33,527 nt of DNA from Bradyrhizobium sp. STM 3809 (lineage in GTDB: Bacteria > Pseudomonadota > Alphaproteobacteria > Rhizobiales > Xanthobacteraceae). The first letter of the stretch is position 1. Each line of letters begins with the position of its first letter. The DNA lies in contig NZ_CAFJ01000163.1 of assembly GCF_000239795.1 (NCBI RefSeq), positions 28 through 33,554 of the forward strand, read 5' to 3'. The notes below the pieces were generated by a model. It ran no database searches. It worked only from the letters and a program-made list of their open reading frames with translations, and was not told the DNA's origin. Made by a program: the position numbers and the translations under genes. Positions 6,482-14,931 of this stretch are shown in pieces.

Positions 6482-7882
6482 TCAGGCTGCAGGACGCAGC
6501 TTGGTCTGGTTGAGCGGCAGCTCGATGCGGGCGATCAGCCCGTGCGGCTTGCGGTCGTGCAGCGACAGCTCGCCGCCATGCGCCAGGACGATCGCCTTGG
6601 CGATCGACAGCCCAAGTCCGAAGCCTGTGGCCTCGTCCATGTTGCGGGCGTCGTCGCCGCGAACGAACGGCTCGAGCATGTCGGATTTGCGGGCATCGGC
6701 GATTCCCGGACCGTCATCCTCGACGTCGATCGTCAGGCGCTTGCCGGCGACGGTCAGGCGGACGACGATCTCCTTGCCGTACTTCGCGGCGTTCTCGACG
6801 AGGTTGGTCACCGAGCGCATCAAATCGTCCGGCCGCACCGTCGCCATCGCGCGCGTCGGGCCGACATAGCTCACATGATGGCCAACATCGGCGAACTGGT
6901 CGGCGACGAGCTGCAAAATGCTCGCGATGTCGACCAGCGTCATCGGCTCGAGCTTGCGGCCGTTGCGCAGGAACGACAGCACCGAGCCCAGCATGGCATG
7001 CATCTGATCGAGGTCGGCCAGCATGCGGCTGCGCTGCAGCTCGTCCTCGACGAACTCACAGCGCAGCCGCATGCGGGTCAGCGGCGTGCGCAGGTCGTGG
7101 CTGATCGCCGCGAGCATCTTGGTCCGGTCGTTGATCAATGCGGTGATGCGCGAACGCATCCGGTTCAGCGCCCGCGCCAGCGAGCGGATCTCCTCGGGGC
7201 CGCGCTCCGGGAGCGCCGGCCCTTCGCCATCGAGGCTGAAATTCTCGGCCGCCTTGGCAAAGCTCGACAAGGGCGATGTCAGCGCGCGCGCGGCCCACAG
7301 ACCGAGCAGCGTCGTGCTGATCAGCGCGAACAGGATGGTCGTCAGCCACGGCGCGCCCCAGAATGGCGGCCGGTGTGGCCGGTCCGGCGCCTTGGCGGAG
7401 ATCAGCTCGCCGTCGGGCAGAGCGAAAACGACCCGGTGCAGCGGCGATCCGGGCGGAGGCATGAAGACGCGGTATCCCGGGCCGAGGCCGCGAAAGCCAC
7501 CGGGTCCGTGGCCGCCCTCGGGCGGGCCGCGCGACCCGGCATCCGGCTCGCCGCCACGCGGAGCGCCGTCTCGCTCCGCTGCGCCGCCCGGCTGTGCCAG
7601 CTCCGGCGGCGGTCCGGATTGCGGCTTGATGTCGAACTCGGGATAGGCGCGCGCGATGTCGGCAAGCAGGCGCGCCCGCTCATCCGCGGGAGCGCGTCCG
7701 AGCACGCGGATCACGGTGGCGAGCTGGAATGGACCAGCCTCGGTCTCGCCCGGAGGCTGCTCGGCGCGATAGATCAGGAACGTCGCCGTGATGATGGCGT
7801 GCAGCGCGATGATCGAGATCGCCACCAGTGCCGTGATCTGGCCGCGGATTCCCTTCAGGTTGAGAAAGCCGAACGAAATCAT
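6482..7882 (-). CDS. Sensor histidine kinase, EnvZ-like
   Basis: A 466-residue membrane kinase with TM1 (about 16-38), a periplasmic part of about 140 residues, TM2 (about 179-201), HAMP (about 198-250), the dimerisation helix with phospho-acceptor His262 in AAISHDLRTPLTR, N box (TNLVENAAKYG), G1 (DDGPGI) and G2 (GFGLGLSIAK). The periplasmic region contains a Gly/Pro-rich low-complexity stretch at about 90-135 rather than a recognisable sensor fold. The ATG at 7882 is used; a GTG lies directly before it. It follows the response regulator by about 20 nt, so the two form an operon. The signal is unknown. It is a paralogue in kind of the kinase at 31709. Confidence 0.93.
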   Translation of the reverse strand: MISFGFLNLKGIRGQITALVAISIIALHAIITATFLIYRAEQPPGETEAGPFQLATVIRVLGRAPADERARLLADIARAYPEFDIKPQSGPPPELAQPGGAAERDGAPRGGEPDAGSRGPPEGGHGPGGFRGLGPGYRVFMPPPGSPLHRVVFALPDGELISAKAPDRPHRPPFWGAPWLTTILFALISTTLLGLWAARALTSPLSSFAKAAENFSLDGEGPALPERGPEEIRSLARALNRMRSRITALINDRTKMLAAISHDLRTPLTRMRLRCEFVEDELQRSRMLADLDQMHAMLGSVLSFLRNGRKLEPMTLVDIASILQLVADQFADVGHHVSYVGPTRAMATVRPDDLMRSVTNLVENAAKYGKEIVVRLTVAGKRLTIDVEDDGPGIADARKSDMLEPFVRGDDARNMDEATGFGLGLSIAKAIVLAHGGELSLHDRKPHGLIARIELPLNQTKLRPAA

Positions 7883-7903
7883 CACGGCTACCGATCCGCT
7901 CCG

Positions 7904-8644
7904 TCAGTGGCTCTGGGGCGCGGTCACCACCTCGACGACCGGCGTGAACATGTAGCCGCCGGACCGCACGGTCTTGATCATCGTCGCCTCCTGCGGATCG
8001 GGCTCGATCTTGCGGCGGATGCGGCTGACCAGCACGTCGATCGAACGCTCGAACGAGCCGGCGCTGCGTCCCTGCGTCAGGTCGAGCAGGCTGTCGCGCG
8101 ACAGCACGCGGCCTGGCCGCTCGCAGAAGGTGCGCAGCAGGTCGAATTCGGCGCTGGTCATGGCGACGCGCGCGCCTTCGGGATTACGCAGCTCCCGCAG
8201 GCGGAAGTCGATCTTCCAGCCGAGGAAGCTCAGCGCTGTCGCGCCTTCGGTGGCGCTCGCCGTCATCGCCGCCGCCTGCCGGCGCAGCACCGCATTGATG
8301 CGGGCGAGCAGCTCGCGCGGATTGAACGGCTTCGGCAGATAGTCGTCGGCACCCATCTCCAGCCCGAGAATGCGGTCGACGTCCTCGCCGCGAGCGGTGA
8401 GCATGATGATCGGCACCTGCGATTCCGCGCGCAGCTTGCGGCACAGGGTCAGGCCGTCTTCGCCCGGCAGCATCACGTCGAGGATCAGGAGGTCGATGCG
8501 GTGATCGCCCATGATCCGGCTCATCTCGCGGCCGTCGGTCGCGGTGGTCACGTTGCAGGCATTGTTGCGCAGATATTTCGCGATCAGCGTCCGCGTCTCG
8601 CGGTCGTCCTCGACGACAAGGATGTGGGGTTGTGTCTGGGCCAT
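7904..8644 (-). CDS. OmpR-family response regulator
   Basis: A 246-residue regulator. The receiver domain holds the acidic pair in VVEDDRE, phospho-acceptor Asp56 in LLILDVMLPGEDG, the Thr of IIMLTARGED and the Lys of YLPKPFNPREL. The C-terminal winged helix holds MTSAEFDLLRTFCERPGRVLSR and SIDVLVSRIRRKIE. The ATG at 8644 starts directly before the receiver fold; a TTG at 8653 is an alternative, and neither has a strong ribosome site. It is cotranscribed with the downstream kinase. Target genes cannot be read from the window. The nearest other gene, the binding protein at 9076, is on the same strand upstream. Confidence 0.94.
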   Translation of the reverse strand: MAQTQPHILVVEDDRETRTLIAKYLRNNACNVTTATDGREMSRIMGDHRIDLLILDVMLPGEDGLTLCRKLRAESQVPIIMLTARGEDVDRILGLEMGADDYLPKPFNPRELLARINAVLRRQAAAMTASATEGATALSFLGWKIDFRLRELRNPEGARVAMTSAEFDLLRTFCERPGRVLSRDSLLDLTQGRSAGSFERSIDVLVSRIRRKIEPDPQEATMIKTVRSGGYMFTPVVEVVTAPQSH

Positions 8645-8867
8645 GCTGATCAATTGACCTAGAATCGCGGCGTTTTGCGAAATTTTTTGTTACGGAATGT
8701 TTCCTGGCGGCAAAGTCCGGCAAGGCCGGGACATCGTCTGGACCCGTGTTGCGGCTTTCGTATGGAGGCGTCAAGCGCGGCGCGGGACGGAGAGGTGCCA
8801 AGGTGGGGGGACTGCACCGGATTACCTAGCAATCCCAGATTCATCACAAACGATGCTGGTAGTTGAT

Positions 8868-9027
8868 GCGCCCTCTCCCCTTGCGGGAGAGGGCATGCAG
8901 AACAGAGCGGCATACTCGCTTGGGTGAGGGGTATCTCTCCACGAGCGAGCCCGCGGCGAGATACCCCTCACCGGAGCGAGCAAGAGGATGGGCCGGAGCT
9001 GCCCTCTCCCGCAAGGGGAGAGGGCGC
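8868..9027. repeat. 160-bp composite inverted repeat (REPIN-like)
   Basis: The outer arms 8868-8894 and 9001-9027 are perfect 27-nt reverse complements built on CCCTCTCCCCTTGCGGGAGAGGG, which is itself nearly palindromic. Inner arms 8923-8937 and 8958-8972 add a perfect 15-bp pairing (GGTGAGGGGTATCTC), with further partial matches between, so almost the whole element can fold into one hairpin. It fills most of the 431-nt gap between the binding-protein gene and the regulator start. The remainder, 8645-8867, should hold the regulator promoter, but I see no clear -35/-10. Confidence 0.9.
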
Positions 9028-9075
9028 TGTATTGGGCAGCGGTGCTGCGACAAAGTCTATGAGTTTCGATCCGAC

Positions 9076-10287
9076 CTACTTCACCAGCGGGCAGCCGCCC
9101 TTGTCGAGCGGGCGGAAGGCTTCGTCCCCCGGGACCGTCGCGATCAGCTTGTAGAGATCCCAGTCGCCCTTCGACTCCTCGGGCTTCTTGACCTCGAACA
9201 GATACATGTCATGGACCATGCGGCCGTCGATGCGGATCTTGCCGTTCTTGGCGAAGAAGTCGTTCACCGGCATCGCGCGCATCTGCTCCATGACCTTCGG
9301 CGCCTCGTCGGTGCCGATCGCCTCGATGGCCTTCAGATAGTGCATGGTCGCGGAGTAGAGGCCGGCCTGGATCATCGTCGGCATGTGACCGACCTTCTCG
9401 TTGAATCGCTTGGAGAAGGCGCGGGTCTCGTCGTTCATGTCCCAGTAGAACGCGTCGGTGACGATCAGGCCGGAGGTCGACTTGATGCCGAGCGAATGCA
9501 CGTCGGTGATCTCCATCAGCAGCGCGATCATCTTCTGGCCGCTCTGCGCCAGGCCGAACTCCGCGGCCTGCTTCAGCGCGTTCTGGGTGTCGCCGCCGGC
9601 ATTCGCCAGGCCCACGACCTTGGCCTTGGAGGCCTGCGCCTGCAGCACGAAGGACGAGAAGTCCGACGAGTTCAGCGGATGCCGCACGTCGCCGAGCACC
9701 TTGCCGCCGGCCTCCTTCACGACGTTGGCGGCGTCGCGCTCCAGCGCCTGGCCGAACGCGTAGTCCGCGGTGATGAAGAACCAGGTGTCTTCGCCGCGCT
9801 TGACCATCGCCTTGCCGGCGACGTTCGACAGCGCATAGGTGTCGTAGGTCCAGTGCACCGTGTTGGGCGAGCACTGCGTGCCGGTGATGTCGGACGAGCC
9901 GCCGCCGGAATTGATGTGGATCTTGTTCTTCTCCCGCGTCAGCGCCGAGATCGGCAGCGCGACGGACGATGTCGGCACGTCGAAGATCGCGTCGACCTTC
10001 TCATTGTCGTACCAGTTGCGGGCGATGTTGACGCCGACATCCGGCTTGTTCTGGTGATCGGCCGAGACCACCTCGACCTTCTTACCCCTGACCTTGCCGC
10101 CGTAATCCTCGACCGCCATCTGCACCGCCACCAGCGAGCCCTTGCCGGTCGCGTCGGCGTAGAGGCTCGACATGTCCGTGAGCACGCCGATCTTCACGAT
10201 ATCGTCGGAAATCGTCTGCGCGTGAGCGGTTCCGCAAAGCGCTGCAAGCGCGATGGCGGCGGCGACGGCTTGCGTCGAGGGCCTCAT
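9076..10287 (-). CDS. Periplasmic binding protein, branched-chain amino acid (LivJ) type
   Basis: A 403-residue protein with a signal peptide (about 1-23, ending TAHA) and a type I periplasmic binding fold: IKIGVLTDMSS-like start at VKIGVLTDMSSLY (about 32-44), GSLVAVQMAVEDYGG, and later FFITADYAFGQALERD. It would deliver a small amino acid, amide or aromatic acid to a LIV-type ABC transporter. No permease or ATPase genes adjoin it, so it is an orphan subunit here, as is frequent in Bradyrhizobium. GGGAG lies about 8 nt before the ATG. The ligand cannot be told. Confidence 0.9.
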   Translation of the reverse strand: MRPSTQAVAAAIALAALCGTAHAQTISDDIVKIGVLTDMSSLYADATGKGSLVAVQMAVEDYGGKVRGKKVEVVSADHQNKPDVGVNIARNWYDNEKVDAIFDVPTSSVALPISALTREKNKIHINSGGGSSDITGTQCSPNTVHWTYDTYALSNVAGKAMVKRGEDTWFFITADYAFGQALERDAANVVKEAGGKVLGDVRHPLNSSDFSSFVLQAQASKAKVVGLANAGGDTQNALKQAAEFGLAQSGQKMIALLMEITDVHSLGIKSTSGLIVTDAFYWDMNDETRAFSKRFNEKVGHMPTMIQAGLYSATMHYLKAIEAIGTDEAPKVMEQMRAMPVNDFFAKNGKIRIDGRMVHDMYLFEVKKPEESKGDWDLYKLIATVPGDEAFRPLDKGGCPLVK

Positions 10288-10522
10288 TGTTTTCTCCCGT
10301 TCTCGATGTTTGCTCGTTGGTCATTGCTCTCTAGCCGGTCTTGCTGCACCGGCCAAGAAAAACCCGAGCGGAAGCCGATCGAGACGGGAACCGCGGAGGA
10401 TCGATCAAGCTGTCGTAATTCCTTTCGGCGGCATGGAGCCGCGGGTTCGGCCAGACGATCCTTCGAGCGGGCTGAAGCCGGCACGGCCTTTGGCGCGCTC
10501 GAGTTCATGCCGTCGCGATCGA

Positions 10523-10684
10523 CTACTTCAAGCTGCTGTTGATCGATGTGAACTTCGTGTTCAGCTTGCTGCCGAGGCCGTTGACCGAGGCGATGATGGC
10601 GATCGAGATGCCCGCGGCGATCAGGCCGTATTCGATGGCCGTGGCTCCGCTCTCGTCTTTCAGGAAACGCAGGATGACCGACAT
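10523..10684 (-). CDS. Flp/Fap type IVb pilin subunit
   Basis: A 53-residue protein. The N-terminal part is MSVILRFLKDESGATAIEYG followed by the hydrophobic stretch LIAAGISIAIIASV. ESGATAIEYGLIAA is the classic Flp pilin signature: prepilin peptidase would cut in the short leader before the hydrophobic helix, and the Glu-Tyr pair is conserved. An AGGA lies about 9 nt before the ATG at 10684. No cpa/tad assembly genes adjoin it, so it is either an extra pilin copy or a stand-alone unit served by a Tad locus elsewhere. It is too short to stand out in ordinary frame scans and is antisense to a meaningless plus frame. The flanking gaps 10288-10522 and 10685-10881 show nothing else clear. Confidence 0.9.
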   Translation of the reverse strand: MSVILRFLKDESGATAIEYGLIAAGISIAIIASVNGLGSKLNTKFTSINSSLK

Positions 10685-10881
10685 TGATACCGTCCTCGTA
10701 AAATCCGATGATGAGTTGAACTAATTACGCGGCAACGAGTAGGCCCCAACCTTTAAATGTAGGTTCAGCCGATCGCAGACTCTCTGCTGCCAAATGTTAC
10801 CGCGCGTGTCCGGAGGGCGCCTGGGACATGTCCGTTCATTGCCGCCGCCGGTGGAGCGATGATCGCTCGCCGGCTCCCGGA

Positions 10882-12519
10882 CTACAGCCCCGGCAGCGTG
10901 TTGATGCGAACAGTCATCGTGCCCTCGGCGGTCGCGATCACGCGCAGGGTGGTTGCGTCGAAGGCGATGTCGGTGAGCGCCAGGTTGTTGACGTCGGTGT
11001 CGACGCGGACGCCGTTCTCGTTCTTCTGCATCTCGGCGATCGCGTTCGCGATCTTCTCGCGGACGTTGTCGGCGAACGGCTTGAGGTCGATGACCGACCG
11101 TTCGAGCAGGGCGCGCTGCAGATGCGGAACGGCGGCGCGGGCGGCGGCGCCGAGCAGGCCGAACGCCGCTTCGGATTCGACGGCGAGCTGCAGGTCCGAC
11201 AGGCGCAGGATCTGCTGCGCCTGATCAACCATCGGCCGTCCCCAGATATGCACGGTGGCCTCGGCCCCGAAGCCGAAGAAGCTCTCCTTCTCCTTGCCCT
11301 TGACCTGCAGCGAAATCAGCAGGCGGTTGCCCGAAGGCACGACGGTCGCGTGCTTCACCGTCACGGCAACAGGCCCCGAACCATCCTCCGGAAAGGTGCG
11401 GCCCGCGAGCTGCGAATCGACCAGCTTGTTGAGCTCGGTGAAGGGGACGTCGATCGGAACCGCGACGTTGATGCCGCCCGCGGTCGGCGGAACGATCGTG
11501 ATCTTCTCGGGGAACGGGCAGACCGGCTTGGTCTCCGCGGCCGTCACCCTGGTTTCCGCCTCGATTCCCACGGTGATGCTGGCGGTCGCGGTATCGATCA
11601 CCGGCTGTGCCGCCAGCGCGCGCGTCGGCTTGACCTCGAGCCAGACCGCGGGCAGCCCCGGCGCCGTGCCCTGCAGCGGCACCGAGCGGCAGGCGCGCGC
11701 CCATTGGACCTGCGCGTTGCGCTTCAGCGTCGGGTCCTTGCGCAGACGGTCGCTGAGCGCGGCAAGCTGTTCGTTGACGGTCTTGTCGATCACCGGCTTC
11801 ATCTGAGCCGGAACGTTGACCCGGGCGCCCGCGACCGTGAGCGCGGTGTCGCCGAGATTGACCTGCGCCGAGAAGTTTGGCTCGACATACCAGGATGCCG
11901 CGACGCGGGGCCGCATCGCGATCAGGACATTGCCCTTGATGTCGGCGGTGGCGTTCAGGTTCTTGATGTTGATGCCGCCGATCTGCTTGGCCGCGTCCGA
12001 GCCCAGCAGGCCGCCCAGCGCGTCTCCGATCGCGCCGGTGGCCTTCGACGACAGCGAGCCGGTGACGTTGAGCCGCCCCGACAGAGGCGTCGCCAGCGAC
12101 AGCGTGTCCTGGGTGCCGGTCGCGGCGATCGCGCCGCGATTCACGGTCCAGCCGATGTCGGCGTTCTGCAGGATCTGGCTGACGGGGTTGTCGGCTTTGC
12201 CGGCGAAATTGCGCGGCGTCGCCTTTTCGGCGGCGTCACGAATCGCGCCGAGCGAGATCGACATCGGCGCCATCACGATCGAGTTGCGCGTTGCCGGCGG
12301 CAGGGGCGGCAGTTGGGTCAGCTGCGGCGTCGGCGTCGTCCCGGAGAACAGGAACACCTCCGCGACGATGATGCCGATCAGCGCGAGGGCGGCGAGCCCC
12401 GCGGCGCCGATCAGGATCAGCCGCAGCCGCGGTGGCGAGCGCCGCGGCGGCCGCTGCGATTTCGGAGCCAGCGGGTGAGGCCTGCTCTGCCAATCCGGTC
12501 GCGGCGTTGGAAGGTTCAT
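10882..12519 (-). CDS. Membrane-anchored DUF4403-like protein
   Basis: A 545-residue protein: a Pro/Arg-rich cytoplasmic start (1-30), one membrane helix (about 32-58, LILIGAAGLAALALIGIIVAEV), then a large exported domain. Features such as ISLGAIRDAAEKATP, an ARACRSVPLQ segment in the middle and a second half mentioning IWGRPMVD, VESEAAFGLLGAA and a C-terminal VRVDTDVNNLALTDIAFD fit the DUF4403 family, thought to form elongated lipid-binding-like folds. That family call is from memory of the pattern and is moderate. Function is unknown. A role in the cell envelope is likely from the anchor and from the L,D-transpeptidase upstream on the same strand (250-nt gap with no clear signal). Confidence 0.65.
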   Translation of the reverse strand: MNLPTPRPDWQSRPHPLAPKSQRPPRRSPPRLRLILIGAAGLAALALIGIIVAEVFLFSGTTPTPQLTQLPPLPPATRNSIVMAPMSISLGAIRDAAEKATPRNFAGKADNPVSQILQNADIGWTVNRGAIAATGTQDTLSLATPLSGRLNVTGSLSSKATGAIGDALGGLLGSDAAKQIGGINIKNLNATADIKGNVLIAMRPRVAASWYVEPNFSAQVNLGDTALTVAGARVNVPAQMKPVIDKTVNEQLAALSDRLRKDPTLKRNAQVQWARACRSVPLQGTAPGLPAVWLEVKPTRALAAQPVIDTATASITVGIEAETRVTAAETKPVCPFPEKITIVPPTAGGINVAVPIDVPFTELNKLVDSQLAGRTFPEDGSGPVAVTVKHATVVPSGNRLLISLQVKGKEKESFFGFGAEATVHIWGRPMVDQAQQILRLSDLQLAVESEAAFGLLGAAARAAVPHLQRALLERSVIDLKPFADNVREKIANAIAEMQKNENGVRVDTDVNNLALTDIAFDATTLRVIATAEGTMTVRINTLPGL

Positions 12520-12769
12520 GTCGGATCCACGGACTCCAGGCTGCCGCGGAGCCGGCTCGAATCCGGACGCGGCGAGATCGCGGTTAATACAAGATTGCCG
12601 AGCTTACAGGGCCGGACCGAGGCGCGCCAGAGCAGCCCGCAAAGCTTCGGGCCATCAATCGGCCGTGATGGTGAACGCCCCGATCTGCGCAAAGAAATGA
12701 CCGCCGGGCACGGGGCCGCGGCGGTCCAGTCAGGGAGGATCAGAGAAGGGGGCGGGAAGCGGTCGCCGA

Positions 12770-13468
12770 TCAGCGGGTGATGCGGCCGAGATCGGCGCGG
12801 CGCTCCATCGGCAGCACGATCACCTTGGCGCCGACATTGACGCGGGAGTAGAGGTCGATGACGTCCTGGTTGGTCAGGCGAATGCAGCCCGACGACACAT
12901 GCGTGCCGATCGTCTCCGGCGCATTGGTGCCGTGAATGCGATACACCGTGCCGCCGAGATACATCGCGCGGGCGCCGAGCGGATTGCCCGGGCCGCCGGC
13001 CATGTGGCGCGGCAGATAGGGCTGGCGCGCGATCATTTCCGGCGGCGGCGTCCAGTCCGGCCATTCGGCCTTCCTGGTCACCGACTGCACGCCCGACCAG
13101 GTGAAACCGTCGCGGCCGACGCCGATGCCGTAGCGCATCGCCTGGCCGTTGCCGAGCACGTAGTACAGGTACTTGTTAGGCGTATCGATCACGATGGTGC
13201 CGGGCGCCTCGCGGGTCGTGTAGCTCACGACCTGGCGGCGCAGGCGGGCAGGCAACTCATAAGGCGCCGCCTCGTCCTCTTGCGGTTCGATGGCCTGCGG
13301 CGCCGTCGCCGGCGGCTCGTAGGTCGCGACCGGCGGCGGCAGGAGGAACGGGAAGGGGAGTGGCGCCGGCGAAGCGGCGAGCGCCGGAGTGGCAGCCACG
13401 ACCGCACCGGCGATCAGCGCGCCGAACAGATGGCGGGAACGTGAACGGACTGTGCCCGATGTCAACAT
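12770..13468 (-). CDS. L,D-transpeptidase (YkuD domain)
   Basis: A 232-residue exported enzyme: signal peptide (about 1-32, ending ALAAS), a Pro-rich stretch (35-62), then a YkuD domain (about 90-220). The active-site motif IHGTN (His179) with HVSSGCIRLTN (His190, Cys195, Arg197) is intact. Such enzymes form 3-3 crosslinks in peptidoglycan or attach outer-membrane proteins to it. AAGGGGACG lies just before the ATG. The family is strongly expanded in Bradyrhizobium, so the specific role is open. It is divergent from the GT4 gene at 13818. Confidence 0.94.
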   Translation of the reverse strand: MLTSGTVRSRSRHLFGALIAGAVVAATPALAASPAPLPFPFLLPPPVATYEPPATAPQAIEPQEDEAAPYELPARLRRQVVSYTTREAPGTIVIDTPNKYLYYVLGNGQAMRYGIGVGRDGFTWSGVQSVTRKAEWPDWTPPPEMIARQPYLPRHMAGGPGNPLGARAMYLGGTVYRIHGTNAPETIGTHVSSGCIRLTNQDVIDLYSRVNVGAKVIVLPMERRADLGRITR

Positions 13469-13817
13469 GGACGTCCCCTTGTTTGATCGCTCGATGCGTG
13501 CTGCCCGTTGTCTCGGCCGGCTTCGTTGAAATCAGTTGCCTGTCATCATCGCTTGTGGCGCCGTTTGATCTGCGCCCGATGCTGCAACTCATAAGGGAGA
13601 AAAGTTTCGCTGCGTTTGCACGCTGCAGGCAAAACGGTTTCGTCGGCTTAACCGTTTGTTTCATGACGGTTTCACGACAGGGCGCGCTTGCCCGGGCGTT
13701 CCGAGCAGTGGAGGGCGGTAAAAAGAACCTTCGACAGTTCGATGACGTCACACGCCTGAAATAACAATGTCGGAATTTGCGGCCGTTCAGAATCGCTGCA
13801 ACTTTCCGGATCGCCTT
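13469..13817. other. Divergent intergenic region
   Basis: This gap separates the L,D-transpeptidase (minus) from the GT4 glycosyltransferase (plus) and must hold both promoters. A partial inverted repeat AACCGT...ACGGTT lies at about 13648-13669. I see no clear sigma70 or EcfG promoter and no credible small gene; a frame at 13360-13764 is a shadow. Confidence 0.5.
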
Positions 13818-14879
13818 ATGCGGATCTTAATCGCAACCGACGCCTGGCACCCGCAGGTCAACGGCGTCGTGCGCACGCTGACATCGCTCTCGCGTGCCGC
13901 CGCCGGCCTCGGCGCCGACATCACCTTCCTCACACCGGAGGGTTTTCCGTCCTTCGCGGTGCCGACCTATCCGGGCCTGCGGCTTGCCATCACCCGGGCG
14001 GGCGAGATCGCCCGGCGCATCGAGGCCGCCGCGCCGGATGCGATTCACATCGCGACCGAAGGCACGATCGGCTGGGCGGTGCGGCGCTACTGCCTGCGCC
14101 ACGGCCTGCCGTTCACGACGTCCTACACGACGCGGTTTCCCGAATATGTCTCGGTGCGCACGGGCATACCCGACGCGGTCGGCTATTGGGTGATGCGCCG
14201 CTTCCATGATGCGGCCGCGATGACCATGGTGGCCACCAACTCGCTGCGGCAGGACCTCGCCTCGCGCGGCTTCAAGCGGCTCGGCTTCTGGACCCGCGGC
14301 GTCGACACCAGGCTGTTCAATCCGGACGCGCCGGCGACGCTCGATCTGCCGCGCCCGATCTTTCTGTCGGTGGGCCGCGTCGCGGTCGAGAAGAACCTCG
14401 AGGCGTTCCTGTCGCTCGATCTTCCGGGGTCGAAGGTCGTCGTGGGCGACGGTCCGGCCAAGGCCCAGCTCGCGCGCCGCTTCCCGGCCGCGCATTTCCT
14501 CGGCGAGAAGACCGGCCCGGATCTGACGGCGCACATGGCGGCGGCCGACGTGTTCGTGTTTCCCAGCCTGACCGACACCTTCGGCGTGGTGCAGCTGGAA
14601 TCGCTCGCCTGCGGCACGCCGGTCGCGGCGTTCCCGGTGACCGGCCCGCTCGACGTGATCGCCGATCATCCGATCGGCGCGATCGACTGGGATCTGCGCG
14701 CCGCCTGCCTCAAGGCGCTGACGATGTCGCGGGCCGACTGCCGGTCGTTCGCGCTCGATCGCTCCTGGGAGAACAGCGCCCGCCAGTTCATCGGCAACCT
14801 CGCCATTCTCCAGCCTTCGCGCGTGCTTCGTCCGGCATCGGCACCGGTGCTCGCCGGCGAGAGCGTGGTGCGCGGCTGA
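13818..14879 (+). CDS. GT4-family glycosyltransferase, lipid-glycosyltransferase-like
   Basis: A 353-residue GT-B enzyme. The N-terminal domain opens with MRILIATDAWHPQVNGVVRT, the start typical of the MgtA/SqdX/DGD group that puts sugars on lipids. The C-terminal donor domain shows SVGRVAVEKN (Arg187, Lys192) and VFVFPSLTDTFGVVQLE. In the usual E-x7-E motif the first Glu is Asp253, the second is Glu261. I chose the ATG at 13818, where the fold begins; an in-frame ATG at 13767 would add 17 residues, and neither has a strong ribosome site. It is followed 52 nt later by the phospholipid methyltransferase gene, which supports a lipid acceptor. Donor sugar and acceptor are not known. Confidence 0.85.
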   Translation: MRILIATDAWHPQVNGVVRTLTSLSRAAAGLGADITFLTPEGFPSFAVPTYPGLRLAITRAGEIARRIEAAAPDAIHIATEGTIGWAVRRYCLRHGLPFTTSYTTRFPEYVSVRTGIPDAVGYWVMRRFHDAAAMTMVATNSLRQDLASRGFKRLGFWTRGVDTRLFNPDAPATLDLPRPIFLSVGRVAVEKNLEAFLSLDLPGSKVVVGDGPAKAQLARRFPAAHFLGEKTGPDLTAHMAAADVFVFPSLTDTFGVVQLESLACGTPVAAFPVTGPLDVIADHPIGAIDWDLRAACLKALTMSRADCRSFALDRSWENSARQFIGNLAILQPSRVLRPASAPVLAGESVVRG

Positions 14880-14931
14880 TCGGCCTGCGGCGCGTGACTT
14901 CATTCATTCCAAAACCAAGTGAGATGTAACG

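Noticed and set aside
8863..10542. 559-codon plus frame starting in the 8868 repeat
   Set aside because: Its first part is repeat sequence and the rest is antisense to the binding-protein gene.
10539..10724. 61-codon plus frame with MAVAPLSSF-like hydrophobic residues
   Set aside because: It is the complement of the Flp pilin gene, whose signature on minus is unmistakable.
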